NCBI RefSeq assembly: GCF_009649845.1 | Contig: NZ_WJIE01000002.1 | Coordinates: forward strand, 434,001-498,000 | Direction of reading: 5' to 3' | Length of the DNA stretch: 64,000 bases | From: Polyangium spumosum | Lineage (GTDB): Bacteria > Myxococcota_A > Polyangia > Polyangiales > Polyangiaceae | Part shown: positions 9,177 through 17,950 of the stretch, piece after piece | How positions within the stretch are numbered: position 1 is the stretch's first letter | Layout of the letters: the number at the start of each line of letters is the position of its first letter | Translations under genes and position numbers: made by a program | Notes under the pieces: generated by a model | What the model was told of the DNA's origin: nothing | Database searches by the model: none | The model's input: only the letters and a program-made list of their open reading frames with translations

Positions 9177-9534
9177 GCCACGCCTCCCTCACCAACACGG
9201 CAAGGCAAGCTCCGTGCCGATTTGGCGATCTTGGCACAAAAATCGACACTTCAGACGCCCGAAGACACGTCCCGAAGACGAACAAGGGCAACTCGGCTCA
9301 CCGAAACGCCGAAACTGTGCCCAAGATCGCTCCATCGGCGAGCCGAGCGCCCGATCCGGATGGCAGGATCGCCTCCTCGGACGCCCGAGCCCCGCTCCTC
9401 GAACCAGAATAGACCTCCTCGGACGCCCGAGCAGGCGAAGGAGACGGGATCGGCGTGGGATTCGGACGCGGTCCGATTCGTGGTGTAGCGCGCGCCGTAG
9501 GCCGCGCTAGGTTCGCGGCCTTCCTGGAGGAATC
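9177..9534. repeat. gene-free 358 bp with repeated mini-hairpins and a long imperfect inverted repeat
   Basis: No convincing coding frame. An identical 18-bp word CCTCCTCGGACGCCCGAG occurs at 9372-9389 and 9414-9431, 42 bp apart; each copy contains CTCGG-ACGC-CCGAG, a 5-bp stem with an ACGC loop. A third, diverged copy at 9249-9264 reads CTTCAG-ACGC-CCGAAG with matching changes on both sides of the stem. GCGATCTTGGCACA (9225-9238) faces TGTGCCCAAGATCGC (9316-9330), an inverted repeat with one bulge. The next gene's ribosome site GGAGG lies at the right end. A structured RNA is possible but not shown. Confidence 0.45.
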
Positions 9535-10065
9535 ATGCGCTTCTGGCTTCGATCGCTCGTCTTTTTCTCTCTCGCCTCGGGCCTGGCCGCCTGTGGGGAT
9601 GATTCGAATCCGAATGGCAATGACCCGGGCGGCTCCGGCGACTGTACCTGCTCCGTGACGATCGGCGAGGACACGCGAGAGCTCACATGCGGCGAGGCGA
9701 CGTGTGTCGGCCCGAGCGACGACGACCGCTGGGCGACCTGTGGCGAGGGTGGCCCGGTCATCGGAGACAGGCTCTGCATTCAAGATCAATGGGAGGCGAC
9801 CACGTCCACGTCGTTCGACTGCGACGGCCGGCAGACCTGCGCCCCCGACACCTATTGCGTGATTCGCGCCGGCGCGGAGCCGCGGCAGACCGAGTGCCGA
9901 CCCATTCCCACCGGGTGTACACCTCCGACGAGCGGCCAGCAATGGTGCGATTGTCTCGAGCCGGACGCGATGAGCGCCGGCATCTGTGACGGAGCGACCG
10001 GCGGGCTCGCGAACTGCAACGTCACCGATCCGCGCAAGACCTCGGTCACCTGCTCGGATTTCTGA
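9535..10065 (+). CDS. Cys-rich lipoprotein of unknown function
   Basis: A 176-aa predicted lipoprotein. The N-terminus MRFWLRSLVFFSLASGLAACG is a clean signal peptide with lipobox LAAC (Cys20). After a short Asn/Gly/Ser linker the mature part has about 16 Cys residues, presumably in disulfides outside the inner membrane (CTCSVTIGEDTRELTCG, CDGRQTCAPDTYC). The ATG has GGAGG four bases upstream. No domain recognised. It ends 18 bp from the convergent TetR gene. Confidence 0.82.
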   Translation: MRFWLRSLVFFSLASGLAACGDDSNPNGNDPGGSGDCTCSVTIGEDTRELTCGEATCVGPSDDDRWATCGEGGPVIGDRLCIQDQWEATTSTSFDCDGRQTCAPDTYCVIRAGAEPRQTECRPIPTGCTPPTSGQQWCDCLEPDAMSAGICDGATGGLANCNVTDPRKTSVTCSDF

Positions 10066-10083
10066 GCGCCCACGCGCTCGGGC

Positions 10084-10704
10084 TCAACGCGGGAACACCA
10101 GCCGCAAAGCGACCCGGGCGACGTGATCTTCCACGATCTGTCGCCCAGGTTCACCTCCCGCACCCGCGATCTGTTCGAGGTCCGCGTCCGCGAGCAACGC
10201 GAGGTGCATGATCAAGCCGGTCATCGTCTGGATCGTCAGCCGCGCCTCGGCGACGTCGAGGCCGCCCATGCTCCCGATCTGCGACGCGAATGCGTCGAGC
10301 ATGGGCCCGCGCACCTGCCTGGCCCGCTGCGGCTCGAGGTATCCGAGCTGCGCATTGAGCTTCGCGCGCAGCTTGAGGCTTCGCCGCTCCGCGACCGCAA
10401 AACAATAGAACCGCCGCGTCACCTGCTCGATCACGGCGCGTGTGTCCGTTTGCATCAGGAGCGGGGCGAGCTCGAAGGCCAGCGCGCCGAGCCGCGTGTA
10501 GTACACGTCGAGGCAGGCCTCCAGCAGGTTCTCCTTGGTCGGGAAGTAGTAGTGGATCGTGCCCAGGCTCACGCCCGCGCGCGTCGCGACCTGCCGGACC
10601 GACACGTCGACCTCGCCGTCGTCCGTCTCGACCAGCTCGTGTCGCGCCGCGGAGACGATACGGTTCCAGGTCTCTTCGGAGCAGGCGTCCTTGGGGCGCA
10701 CCAT
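10084..10704 (-). CDS. TetR family transcriptional regulator
   Basis: A 206-aa regulator. The N-terminal DNA-binding domain is clear: EETWNRIVSAARHEL, then VSVRQVATRAGVSLGTIHYY and FPTKENLLEACLDVYYT. The C-terminal ligand/dimer domain (ALAFELAPLLMQTDTRAVIEQ onwards) has no subfamily I can name. The ATG at 10704 starts MVRPKDACSE; the very long open frame upstream is a shadow of the RCC1 gene. A perfect palindrome lies 7 bp upstream of the start, suggesting autoregulation and possibly control of the divergent RCC1-repeat gene. Ligand unknown. Confidence 0.88.
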   Translation of the reverse strand: MVRPKDACSEETWNRIVSAARHELVETDDGEVDVSVRQVATRAGVSLGTIHYYFPTKENLLEACLDVYYTRLGALAFELAPLLMQTDTRAVIEQVTRRFYCFAVAERRSLKLRAKLNAQLGYLEPQRARQVRGPMLDAFASQIGSMGGLDVAEARLTIQTMTGLIMHLALLADADLEQIAGAGGEPGRQIVEDHVARVALRLVFPR

Positions 10705-10711
10705 CGATGAT

Positions 10712-10726
10712 GCGGTAGCATACCGC
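10712..10726. promoter_or_regulatory. candidate operator for the TetR-family gene
   Basis: GCGGTA-GCA-TACCGC, perfect 6-bp arms around a 3-bp centre, immediately upstream of the TetR start and within the 255-bp divergent region. TetR proteins usually bind such palindromes next to their own gene. A second perfect palindrome, CGGAC-GCT-GTCCG, sits at 10787-10799 with a different sequence, so it may belong to another regulator. Confidence 0.45.
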
Positions 10727-10959
10727 GGCTCGACGCTCAGAGCAGGTTGATGTGCGGCAGGGCGAACCCGTCGATCGCGCGCTGACCGGACGCTGTCCGA
10801 TTCGAGCGATTGCGTCGTCGCTCGCGCGCTGCCAGAGAGAAAACACCTGGGCGTGATTCGACGCTCCATTTTGCTCACGCGACGAGCCAGCGGATACGAC
10901 TCTTCGCGTGGACGTCTGCGTATATGCAGCCCTCCGCTTGCGGGGAAAGAATCGCTGTG

Positions 10960-12816
10960 ATGAATCATCGACTTCCTCTTCCTGGGTCCGTGTGGCTCGG
11001 GCTTCTCGTGGCGCTGGCGGGCGCCTGTGGCGTCGATTCTTCGGGGCCGGGCGGAGACGGGGGCGGGCAGACCGCGAGCCCGGCGCAGGAAGCGACGGCC
11101 GAGGCGCGGGCGGCGTTGACGGCGGGGGCGGGCAGCCTGGGGGACTGCAACGGGAATCCGGCGCGCTGCGCGGCGGTGAGCCTCGCCGCGGGCGTTTTCC
11201 ACACCGTGGCGCTGAAGTCGGACGGCTCGGTCTGGGCCTGGGGGCAGAACAGCTACGGCCAGCTCGGGGACGGCACGGGCACCGACCGACACACGCCCTT
11301 CGAGGTGACCGGCCTGAGCGGGGTCGCCGCCGTGACCGCGGGCTATTACCACACCGTGGCGCTGAAGTCGGACGGCTCGGTCTGGGCCTGGGGGTACAAT
11401 AACCATGGCCAGCTCGGGGACGGCACGGGCACCGACCGACACATGCCAGTCCAGGTGATCGGGCTGAGCGGGATCACCGCCGTGACGGCCGGTTTCTATC
11501 ACACCGTGGCGCTGAAGTCGGACGGCTCGGTCTGGGCGTGGGGGTCCAACGCCTCCGGCCAGCTCGGGGACGGCACGACCACCGAGCGGCACACGCCCGT
11601 CGAGATGAGCGGAGTGAGCGGCGTCACCGCGGTCGCGGCAGGCAACAGCCACACCGTGGCGCTGAAGTCGGACGGCACGGTGTGGGCCTGGGGGTACAAC
11701 GCCTCCGGCCAGCTCGGAGACGGCACGACGACCAGCCGAGTCACCCCCGTGAACGTGACTGGCTTGAGCGGCGTCACCGCCGTTGTGGCGGCCGATAATC
11801 ACACCGTGGCGCTGAAGTCGGACGGCACGGTGTGGGCCTGGGGGTACAACGCCTCCGGCCAGCTCGGGGACGGCACGAAGATCAGCCGCTCCACGCCCGC
11901 GCAAGTAAGCGGCTTGAGCGGGATCACCGCCGTGATGGCGGGCGACTCCCGCAGCGCTGCGTTCACGTCGAACGGCTCGGTCTGGGGCTGGGGGGCGAAC
12001 AGCTACGGCCAGCTCGGGGACGGCACGACCATTACCCGAACAACGCCCGTCCCGGTGAACGGCCTGAGCGGCGTCACCGCGGTGGCGGCGGGGGTCGGGA
12101 ACACCGTGGCGCTGAAGTCGGACGGCGCGGTCTGGGCCTGGGGGCGAAACGATTACGGCCAGCTCGGGGACGGCACGACCACCAATCGACCTGCGCCGGC
12201 GCAAAACGGACTCAGCCTCGCTTCGGGATGCAGCTCCGTGCTGGCGTGCGACACGGGGACGGGGGCTTGCCTCGCCGTCCCCGTGGCCGACGGGACGGCC
12301 TGCAACGACAACAATACGTGCACGCAGGCCGATACGTGCCAGTCGGGCACCTGCACCGGTGGTGACGTGGTGATCTGTGCTCCGGTGGGCGAGTGCGACG
12401 TGGCAATCTGCGACCCTGCGAATGGCGCGTGCGCGCCGAGCCCGAAGCCGGACAACACGCCTTGCACGGGTGGAGTGTGCTTCGGCGGCGTGTGCCAGAT
12501 CGAAGGGGCGGCGGCGAGCGGGAGCGGGAGCGGGGGTGGGGGTGGCAGCAGCAGCAGCAGCAGCGCGAGCGGCGCCGGCGGCGGCAGCGCGACAGGAAGC
12601 GGTGCTGGCGGCAGCAGCGCGACCGGGACCGGAGGGAGCGGCGGGAGCGGCGGGAGCGGCGGGAGCGCAGGAGGAAGCCCCTCGACGGACAGCGGGTGTG
12701 GCGCGTGCGTGGTCGGTCGCGGCTCGTCGACCGGGGCGCCGTGGATGGGCCTCGGGCTCTTGCTGGTGCTGCTGCGGCGAAGGCGGCAGAACGTTCGGGC
12801 CGACGCGCGGGCGTGA
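10960..12816 (+). CDS. RCC1-repeat surface protein with lipobox-like start and MYXO-CTERM end
   Basis: A 618-aa exported protein. The start MNHRLPLPGSVWLGLLVALAGACG is a signal peptide with a near-canonical lipobox; upstream in-frame codons look non-coding. Residues about 75-410 are seven RCC1/BNR-like blades built on HTVALKSDGSVWAWG and GQLGDGT, enough for one seven-bladed propeller. Then comes a Cys-rich stretch (SSVLACDTGTGACLA, CNDNNTCTQADTCQSGTC), a long Gly/Ser linker, and a C-terminal GCGACVVG, hydrophobic helix and RRRR, the layout of the myxobacterial MYXO-CTERM sorting signal. RCC1-like propellers are binding scaffolds; ligand unknown. The TetR gene is divergent. Confidence 0.9.
   Translation: MNHRLPLPGSVWLGLLVALAGACGVDSSGPGGDGGGQTASPAQEATAEARAALTAGAGSLGDCNGNPARCAAVSLAAGVFHTVALKSDGSVWAWGQNSYGQLGDGTGTDRHTPFEVTGLSGVAAVTAGYYHTVALKSDGSVWAWGYNNHGQLGDGTGTDRHMPVQVIGLSGITAVTAGFYHTVALKSDGSVWAWGSNASGQLGDGTTTERHTPVEMSGVSGVTAVAAGNSHTVALKSDGTVWAWGYNASGQLGDGTTTSRVTPVNVTGLSGVTAVVAADNHTVALKSDGTVWAWGYNASGQLGDGTKISRSTPAQVSGLSGITAVMAGDSRSAAFTSNGSVWGWGANSYGQLGDGTTITRTTPVPVNGLSGVTAVAAGVGNTVALKSDGAVWAWGRNDYGQLGDGTTTNRPAPAQNGLSLASGCSSVLACDTGTGACLAVPVADGTACNDNNTCTQADTCQSGTCTGGDVVICAPVGECDVAICDPANGACAPSPKPDNTPCTGGVCFGGVCQIEGAAASGSGSGGGGGSSSSSSASGAGGGSATGSGAGGSSATGTGGSGGSGGSGGSAGGSPSTDSGCGACVVGRGSSTGAPWMGLGLLLVLLRRRRQNVRADARA
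11200..12190 (+). repeat. seven in-frame tandem repeats, exact 150-bp period
   Basis: The word ACACCGTGGCGCTGAAGTCG begins at 11201, 11351, 11501, 11651, 11801 and 12101, so the units keep an exact 150-bp (50-codon) step with no insertion or deletion; the unit at 11951 is diverged at this word. They encode the seven RCC1 blades. Such near-identity suggests recent duplication or gene conversion between units. Confidence 0.9.
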
Positions 12817-12840
12817 GCCCGGAGCCGTGGTTTTCCGAGG

Positions 12841-12869
12841 AAGGGTGGTCTGATCGCGTGACCATCCTT
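12841..12869 (+). terminator. candidate terminator after the RCC1-repeat gene
   Basis: AAGGGTGGTC pairs with GACCATCCTT (10 bp with one G-U) around a 9-base loop, followed by TTCTCGTTC. It starts 25 bp after the stop codon. A palindrome ATCACG-CGT-CGTGAT follows at 12882-12896, about 55 bp before the next start, and could be an operator for that gene. Confidence 0.5.
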
Positions 12870-12950
12870 TCTCGTTCGAGCATCACGCGTCGTGATCGGC
12901 GCGATCTTGATCTGCTACACAGAGTCCATGGGCTGTTCGAGGTGCCAGTG

Positions 12951-13964
12951 ATGAGTTCCTTTTTGCAATTCTTGCCGCGAGTTCTGTTCGCCGGTTGTTT
13001 CGTGGCCGTATCGGCATGCGGTGGCTTGCTCGAGCAGGCGCTGCCGCTCGAAGCTCCTGCGCACGCGGAGCCCACGCCTGCTCCGAAAGAACCGAAAGAA
13101 CCGGTCGTCGCCGCCCCCTATCAGCACCGGATTGTTTTCGGGAATCAACCGTTCAAGGCGGATGCGAGCAATGCCTCGACCGCGATCGACGTCTGGACGC
13201 TCGGAGATCCGCTGTACATCCATGCTTATGGGCCGTCTCCGAAGTCCGTCGTGCTGTATGCGGAGGTCAACGGCGAGCCTGCGCTCGGGGCCGGCGCCGA
13301 GATCGTCGCGGGGGCGAAGTTCGGGGCGCTCGGCGAGGTTCACCTCGACGGCGGCGGCACGAGGTACCCGGTGCAAGGCGCCCTCGGTCCGCAGGCGAGG
13401 GGTGTCAACATCGGCGGACCGTCGACGTACGACGCCGGGGTCTGGGCAGACCGCGCTCCACACTGGGCGCGGATCTGGCAAGAGTTTCACTCGCGCATCG
13501 TGCCGATGCTGCACGTGGGTGACAACACGCTGAAGCTCACGCTGGCAAACGCCAAGCGGACCGAGACGTTCGCCGAAGGATCGGTGACGATCAAGGTCCC
13601 GAGCGAAGGTGCACTGAAGGCGGACCTGGCGTCGAACACCGAGAAGGCCGCGGATGGAGACGCCGCGCTCCTGCGTGACATAGACAAGCTCGTACGAACT
13701 GGACCGCATTTCCGTGGCGCTCAGATTGTACGGATCGCGTATCGTACCGGCGTCTGGCTGAACGAAGCCAGGAATCATCAAATCGTCGCGGCGAGCACCG
13801 CGGTCAACGTGATCCATCGCAAGTCGGACGACGCGTACCCCGCGCGGTGCCGCGTGACTGGCCTCGTCGTTCGGCGTGAGGCTCAGGGTAACCAGGGAGG
13901 ACCACTCGGCAAAGTCACGCTCCACAGCCGGACGGTCGAGACGCGCTGGACGCCGTGTCCCTAG
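12951..13964 (+). CDS. lipoprotein of unknown function
   Basis: A 337-aa predicted lipoprotein: MSSFLQFLPRVLFAGCFVAV is the signal and VSAC the lipobox. A Pro/Lys/Glu-rich spacer follows (PTPAPKEPKEPVVAAP). The mature part has mixed strand and helix with a segment HARIWQEFHSRIVPMLHV-like (residues around 175-195) and NTLKLTLANAKRTETFAEGSV, which looks like a beta-sandwich edge. No family recognised. The ATG has GAGGTG six bases upstream; a longer open frame upstream overlaps the RCC1 gene and is not coding. It ends 36 bp from a convergent gene. Confidence 0.75.
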   Translation: MSSFLQFLPRVLFAGCFVAVSACGGLLEQALPLEAPAHAEPTPAPKEPKEPVVAAPYQHRIVFGNQPFKADASNASTAIDVWTLGDPLYIHAYGPSPKSVVLYAEVNGEPALGAGAEIVAGAKFGALGEVHLDGGGTRYPVQGALGPQARGVNIGGPSTYDAGVWADRAPHWARIWQEFHSRIVPMLHVGDNTLKLTLANAKRTETFAEGSVTIKVPSEGALKADLASNTEKAADGDAALLRDIDKLVRTGPHFRGAQIVRIAYRTGVWLNEARNHQIVAASTAVNVIHRKSDDAYPARCRVTGLVVRREAQGNQGGPLGKVTLHSRTVETRWTPCP

Positions 13965-14000
13965 CGCCCGCGAAGTAGCAGATAGAGGAACGCGAACGTC

Positions 14001-15386
14001 TCACGGCCCGAGCGCGACCAGAAACGTCTCGTAATACCCCGACGACGGCGTCATCCCGAGCCCGAGGTCCACGGCGCCCATCACGGACCCCGCGATGAAT
14101 ACGCGCCCCTGCCCGTCCACCGCGGCCCGCTGCCCCGATTGCACGTCCACGCCGCCGATGTGCCGCAGGAACACCGGGTTCCGGTCGGCGTCGAGCACCG
14201 CGACGAACGCGTCCTTCCCGTTCTCGCCCTCGGGCGTCACGAGCGCGCCTGCCCCGAACGACATGCGCCCCAGCATGTCCCCCGTGAGGATCACGCCCCC
14301 GTCGCTCGATAACGCGAGCCCCTGCCCGATATCATAGCCCTCCCCCCCGTACACGTTGCTCCGCCGATGGTTTCCAGCGGCGTCGAGCTCCAGCAAAAAC
14401 GTATTCGCGTCGTATTCATCCGCCGCCTGGTGAAAACCCCCGCCGAGGTCGACGCCTCCCTCGACCTTCCCCGTCAGCACGAGCCCGCCATCCGGCGCGA
14501 ACGCCACGGCGCTCACCACGTCGTTGTACCCCGCTTCGCCCACCTTCCGGCTCCAGAGGGGGGCGCCGTCGAGATCGTACGTCACGACGAACCCGTCATT
14601 GTAACCGCCCGCGACGAGGTCGACGTCGAGGCCCAGGTCGAGCTCGAACGCGAATCGCCCGACCACGGCGATGGTATCGCCCCGCGCCGCCACGTCGTTC
14701 ACGACCGTGAATCCATCGCTGCTGGAGAGCAGCCGCGACCACACGGGCGCGCCCGAAGCGTCGAGGCGCACGAGGAATGCGCCCTTCGAATCGGTTTGCG
14801 GCTCGCCGACGCCGAGATCCAGAGCGCCCGACGTCGTCCCCGCGACGATCGCCCCGCCGTCCGGCATCGCCGCGACCGCGAATCCCCGCTGCCGCCCCGC
14901 GCCCCCGAGCGCGCGCGCCCAGACCACCTTCCCCGCCGGATCGAGCTTCGCCACGAATGCATCGTCACTGCCGGTCCACGGGAGCACCACGCCGTCGAGC
15001 TCCATCTCCCAGCCAAACGTCCCCGCCACGAGCGCCGTCCCGTCCGGCGAGGTCGCGACGTCATTCGACATCTCGGCGAATTCAGCGCCGAACGAGCGGC
15101 TGTAGACGTGTCTGCCTTCGCCGTCGTACCGCGCGACGTACGCCTGGTAATTGTTCCCCGGGCTCGGCAATGCGCCCCCGCCGAGATCGACCTCCCCGTG
15201 ATACCGCCCCGCCACGATCACGCCGCCCGATTCGACCCCGGCGAGCCCCACCGGCTCGACCGAGCTGCCGCGCCCGAACCGGCGCCCCCACAACGTCGAA
15301 CCCGAATCAAACAGGCTCTCGTCGTCGCCACAACCCACGAAGAACGCCGACAAACCCACGAGCCCCAGCAGGCGAAGGAAGGACAC
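14001..15386 (-). CDS. lipoprotein with SBBP-type beta-propeller repeats
   Basis: A 461-aa exported protein beginning MSFLRLLGLVGLSAFFVGCG, a signal peptide with lipobox-like FVGC. The rest is a series of about seven to eight repeats of the form AFVAKLDPAGKVVWARALGG followed by GGAIVAGTTSGALDLGVG, the pattern of SBBP/seven-bladed propellers common in myxobacterial lipoproteins. The start is GTG, with GAGGTG five bases upstream. Probable role is binding at the cell surface or in the periplasm; partner unknown. Confidence 0.85.
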   Translation of the reverse strand: MSFLRLLGLVGLSAFFVGCGDDESLFDSGSTLWGRRFGRGSSVEPVGLAGVESGGVIVAGRYHGEVDLGGGALPSPGNNYQAYVARYDGEGRHVYSRSFGAEFAEMSNDVATSPDGTALVAGTFGWEMELDGVVLPWTGSDDAFVAKLDPAGKVVWARALGGAGRQRGFAVAAMPDGGAIVAGTTSGALDLGVGEPQTDSKGAFLVRLDASGAPVWSRLLSSSDGFTVVNDVAARGDTIAVVGRFAFELDLGLDVDLVAGGYNDGFVVTYDLDGAPLWSRKVGEAGYNDVVSAVAFAPDGGLVLTGKVEGGVDLGGGFHQAADEYDANTFLLELDAAGNHRRSNVYGGEGYDIGQGLALSSDGGVILTGDMLGRMSFGAGALVTPEGENGKDAFVAVLDADRNPVFLRHIGGVDVQSGQRAAVDGQGRVFIAGSVMGAVDLGLGMTPSSGYYETFLVALGP

Positions 15387-15450
15387 GGTTCACCTCGTTT
15401 CACGAAAAGAAAAGCCTCTCCGTGACGCTAGCAGATGTGCCGCGCCGAGG

Positions 15451-16548
15451 TCACGTCGCGGCGCGCTCGACCCAGGGCCGGAGCACGGCCGCGGCGTCCA
15501 CCGACACCCGCCCCGCGCCGAGCACCACGTCGAGCGAAGGATCCACCGCGAGCGCCGCCTCCACGCGGAGCAGCGCCGGCAAATACACCACCTCGCGCCC
15601 GAGCCCACCCGCGCGATACACCCGCGCCGTGATCCGAAGCGCGTCCGGGATACTCGCCCCGTGGGATAACAAGAGCCGCGCCGCCTCCACGAAATCTGCC
15701 CCCGCCTCCATTCGCCGCGCCGCCACATGCCGGAGCGCGAGCTCTCGCCGCCGCCCCCCCACGAGCGCCCCCGCGCGCCGCTCCAGATGAAGCGCCCGCC
15801 CCTCCTGATCATCCGCGCCCGATTGCGTGCCGATCACGAAGATCCCGAGCCCCATCTCCGCCGCCCGGCACCGCGGCAAGACGTGCCCCTCGATCTCGTG
15901 CAGCACCGTCCGCTCCACGTCCGCACGCGTCATGAGCCGGCCCGCCGCGACCTGCACGACCCCCTCGCCCGTCGCCGCGAGCGACGAGAGATCCCGCACC
16001 ACCACGACCCGAAATGGCAGCCGCCGCGCCCCGATCTCCGCCCGCATCCGCACGAGGAGCGACCCCTCCGCCCCCTCGTCGTCACTGCGAATGAGCGGCT
16101 CGTCCTCGGCCCCGCCCCGCGGAGGCGCCTCGAGCCATCGCGCGGCCAGGTGATCCGCCGCGTCATCGTGAGGATCACGCCGGCCAAACCTCCGCCGCGC
16201 CGCCGCCCAGAGCCCACTCGTCCCGACCGCCGAGCAGATCAGCGCCTCCGCCGCGATCTCCCGCGCCCGACCGGCGTACACGACGCCGAGCGGCCCCTCG
16301 CCCTCGAGGAACGCCGCGAGCTCGCCGAGCGCGCGCACGAGGCCCTCGTGATCGGGCGCCGGCTCGTACGAGAACCGCGGCGCCTCGTGCGCGCCCCGCG
16401 CCCACACGTGGCCGAGCCGGTCGAGCTCCGCCCGCAGGTTCGTCGGCGTCGTGCACAGGATCAGACGCACCCGCGAGGCCGCCTGCACGAGCGCGTGCCC
16501 CGCGTCCGTGAGCCATGGCATCGAGCGAAGGTCCCCCACGCGCGACAC
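15451..16548 (-). CDS. DUF1704 (QEGLA / MATCAP-like) zinc metallopeptidase
   Basis: A 365-aa soluble protein of the DUF1704 family. The HExxxH zinc motif is seen as HEIEGH (His217, Glu218, His222), and the downstream QEGRAL (Glu249) matches the family's QEGLA signature. Eukaryotic relatives (MATCAP) remove the C-terminal tyrosine of tubulin; bacterial members have been labelled as modulators of flavohemoglobin expression, with little evidence. It begins 6 bp after the stop of the PIN-PhoH gene and is probably co-transcribed with it. Length is somewhat short for the family. Substrate here unknown. Confidence 0.85.
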   Translation of the reverse strand: MSRVGDLRSMPWLTDAGHALVQAASRVRLILCTTPTNLRAELDRLGHVWARGAHEAPRFSYEPAPDHEGLVRALGELAAFLEGEGPLGVVYAGRAREIAAEALICSAVGTSGLWAAARRRFGRRDPHDDAADHLAARWLEAPPRGGAEDEPLIRSDDEGAEGSLLVRMRAEIGARRLPFRVVVVRDLSSLAATGEGVVQVAAGRLMTRADVERTVLHEIEGHVLPRCRAAEMGLGIFVIGTQSGADDQEGRALHLERRAGALVGGRRRELALRHVAARRMEAGADFVEAARLLLSHGASIPDALRITARVYRAGGLGREVVYLPALLRVEAALAVDPSLDVVLGAGRVSVDAAAVLRPWVERAAT

Positions 16549-16554
16549 GCGCCC

Positions 16555-17880
16555 CTACAGCAAGTTCGCCGCGAGCTCCGCGAGCTCGCTGCGCTCGCCC
16601 TTCGCCAGCACGACGTGCCCGGCGATCGCCTCTTGCTTGAAGCGGTCCGCCACCACGCTGAGCCCGTTCGACGCGTGATCCACGTACGGGTTGTCGATCT
16701 GGTGCGGGTCACCCGTGAGGATGATCTTCGTCCCCTCGCCCGCGCGCGTGATGATCGTCTTCACCTCGTGCGGCGTGAGGTTCTGCGCCTCGTCCACGAT
16801 GAGGTATTGATGCGGCAAGCTGCGGCCGCGGATGTACGTGAGCGGCTCGACCTGCACGACGCCGCTCTCGAGGAGCTGCACGAACCCACGCGCCTCCGTG
16901 CCCTTGCCCCGCGCCGCGCCGCTCGAGAACAGGAACTCGAGGTTGTCGTAGATCGGCTGCATCCACGGGTTCAGCTTCTCGTCGACGTCCCCCGGCAAGA
17001 ACCCGAGATCCCTGCCGAGCGGCATCACCGGTCGGCTCACGAGCAGCCGCGAATAGACGCCGTCCTCCACCGTCCGCCGGAGCCCGGCCGCGAGCGCGAG
17101 CAGCGTCTTGCCCGTGCCCGCCTTGCCGATCAACGTCACCAGCCGGATCTCGTCGTCGAGCAGCAAATCCAGCGCGTACGCTTGCTCCTTGTTGCGAGGC
17201 CGCACGCCCATCACCCCGTCGCGTGGCGTGCGAAGCGCGACGACCTGCCCCTTCGAAGCGTCGAACCGACCGAGCGCCGTGTGCGCCGCGCTCGCCTCGT
17301 CACGCAGCAGCACGCCGACGTTCGGGTGGAGCACCGTGCGGTGCGGCGCCGCGACGAACCCGTGCTGGAAAAACAGGTCCACGTCGGACCCCGGCACCTC
17401 GACCTCGAGCACCGACAGCTCGTTCTCGGGATCGGGCGCGGCCTCGCTCTCGTACGTCTCCGACGTCACCCCCAGCGCGTCCGCCCGGATGCGCAGGTTC
17501 GTGTCCATCGTGACGAAGATCGTCGGCTTGTCCTTGTCCTTGTCGCGGACGTCGATCGCGACCTGCAAGATCGCGAGGTCCTGCGACTTCGAGTCGAGCC
17601 CCACGAGCGCGTTCGGGCGCCTCTGCGGGATCGCGATCCGCAGCGTGCCTCCGCGCTCGAGCGGCACGCCCACCGAGAGCTGGTTCGAGGGGCTGCGCAG
17701 CCCGTCGAGCAGCCGCGCGATCGTACGCGCGTTGCGCCCGCGCTCGCTGCCTTCCCGCTTGAACTGATCGATCTCCTCGATCGCGTAGATCGGGATGATC
17801 AGGTCATTGTCCTCGAACTTGAAGATCGCGTGCGGGTCGTGGAGGAGGACGTTGGCGTCGAGGACGTAGTTTTTCCTCAT
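16555..17880 (-). CDS. PIN-domain PhoH family ATPase
   Basis: A 441-aa protein fusing an N-terminal PIN ribonuclease-like domain (MRKNYVLDANVLLHDP with Asp8; VPIYAIEEIDQFKR-like acidic cluster) to a PhoH ATPase domain with Walker A GKAGTGKTLLALAAGL and later YLIVDEAQNLTPHE (Walker B) and IILTGDPHQID. PIN-PhoH proteins are thought to be RNA helicase/nucleases. The ATG at 17880 fits the family N-terminus; an alternative start at 17901 adds seven residues. It lies 70 bp after the peptidase gene and directly before the DUF1704 gene. Confidence 0.93.
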   Translation of the reverse strand: MRKNYVLDANVLLHDPHAIFKFEDNDLIIPIYAIEEIDQFKREGSERGRNARTIARLLDGLRSPSNQLSVGVPLERGGTLRIAIPQRRPNALVGLDSKSQDLAILQVAIDVRDKDKDKPTIFVTMDTNLRIRADALGVTSETYESEAAPDPENELSVLEVEVPGSDVDLFFQHGFVAAPHRTVLHPNVGVLLRDEASAAHTALGRFDASKGQVVALRTPRDGVMGVRPRNKEQAYALDLLLDDEIRLVTLIGKAGTGKTLLALAAGLRRTVEDGVYSRLLVSRPVMPLGRDLGFLPGDVDEKLNPWMQPIYDNLEFLFSSGAARGKGTEARGFVQLLESGVVQVEPLTYIRGRSLPHQYLIVDEAQNLTPHEVKTIITRAGEGTKIILTGDPHQIDNPYVDHASNGLSVVADRFKQEAIAGHVVLAKGERSELAELAANLL

Positions 17881-17950
17881 GGCTGAGTCGGCCCGTTGCA
17901 AATTGGATGACGGCCCCGCGGGGTAGCCGCGGTCAGGGAAGTGCGCAAGC

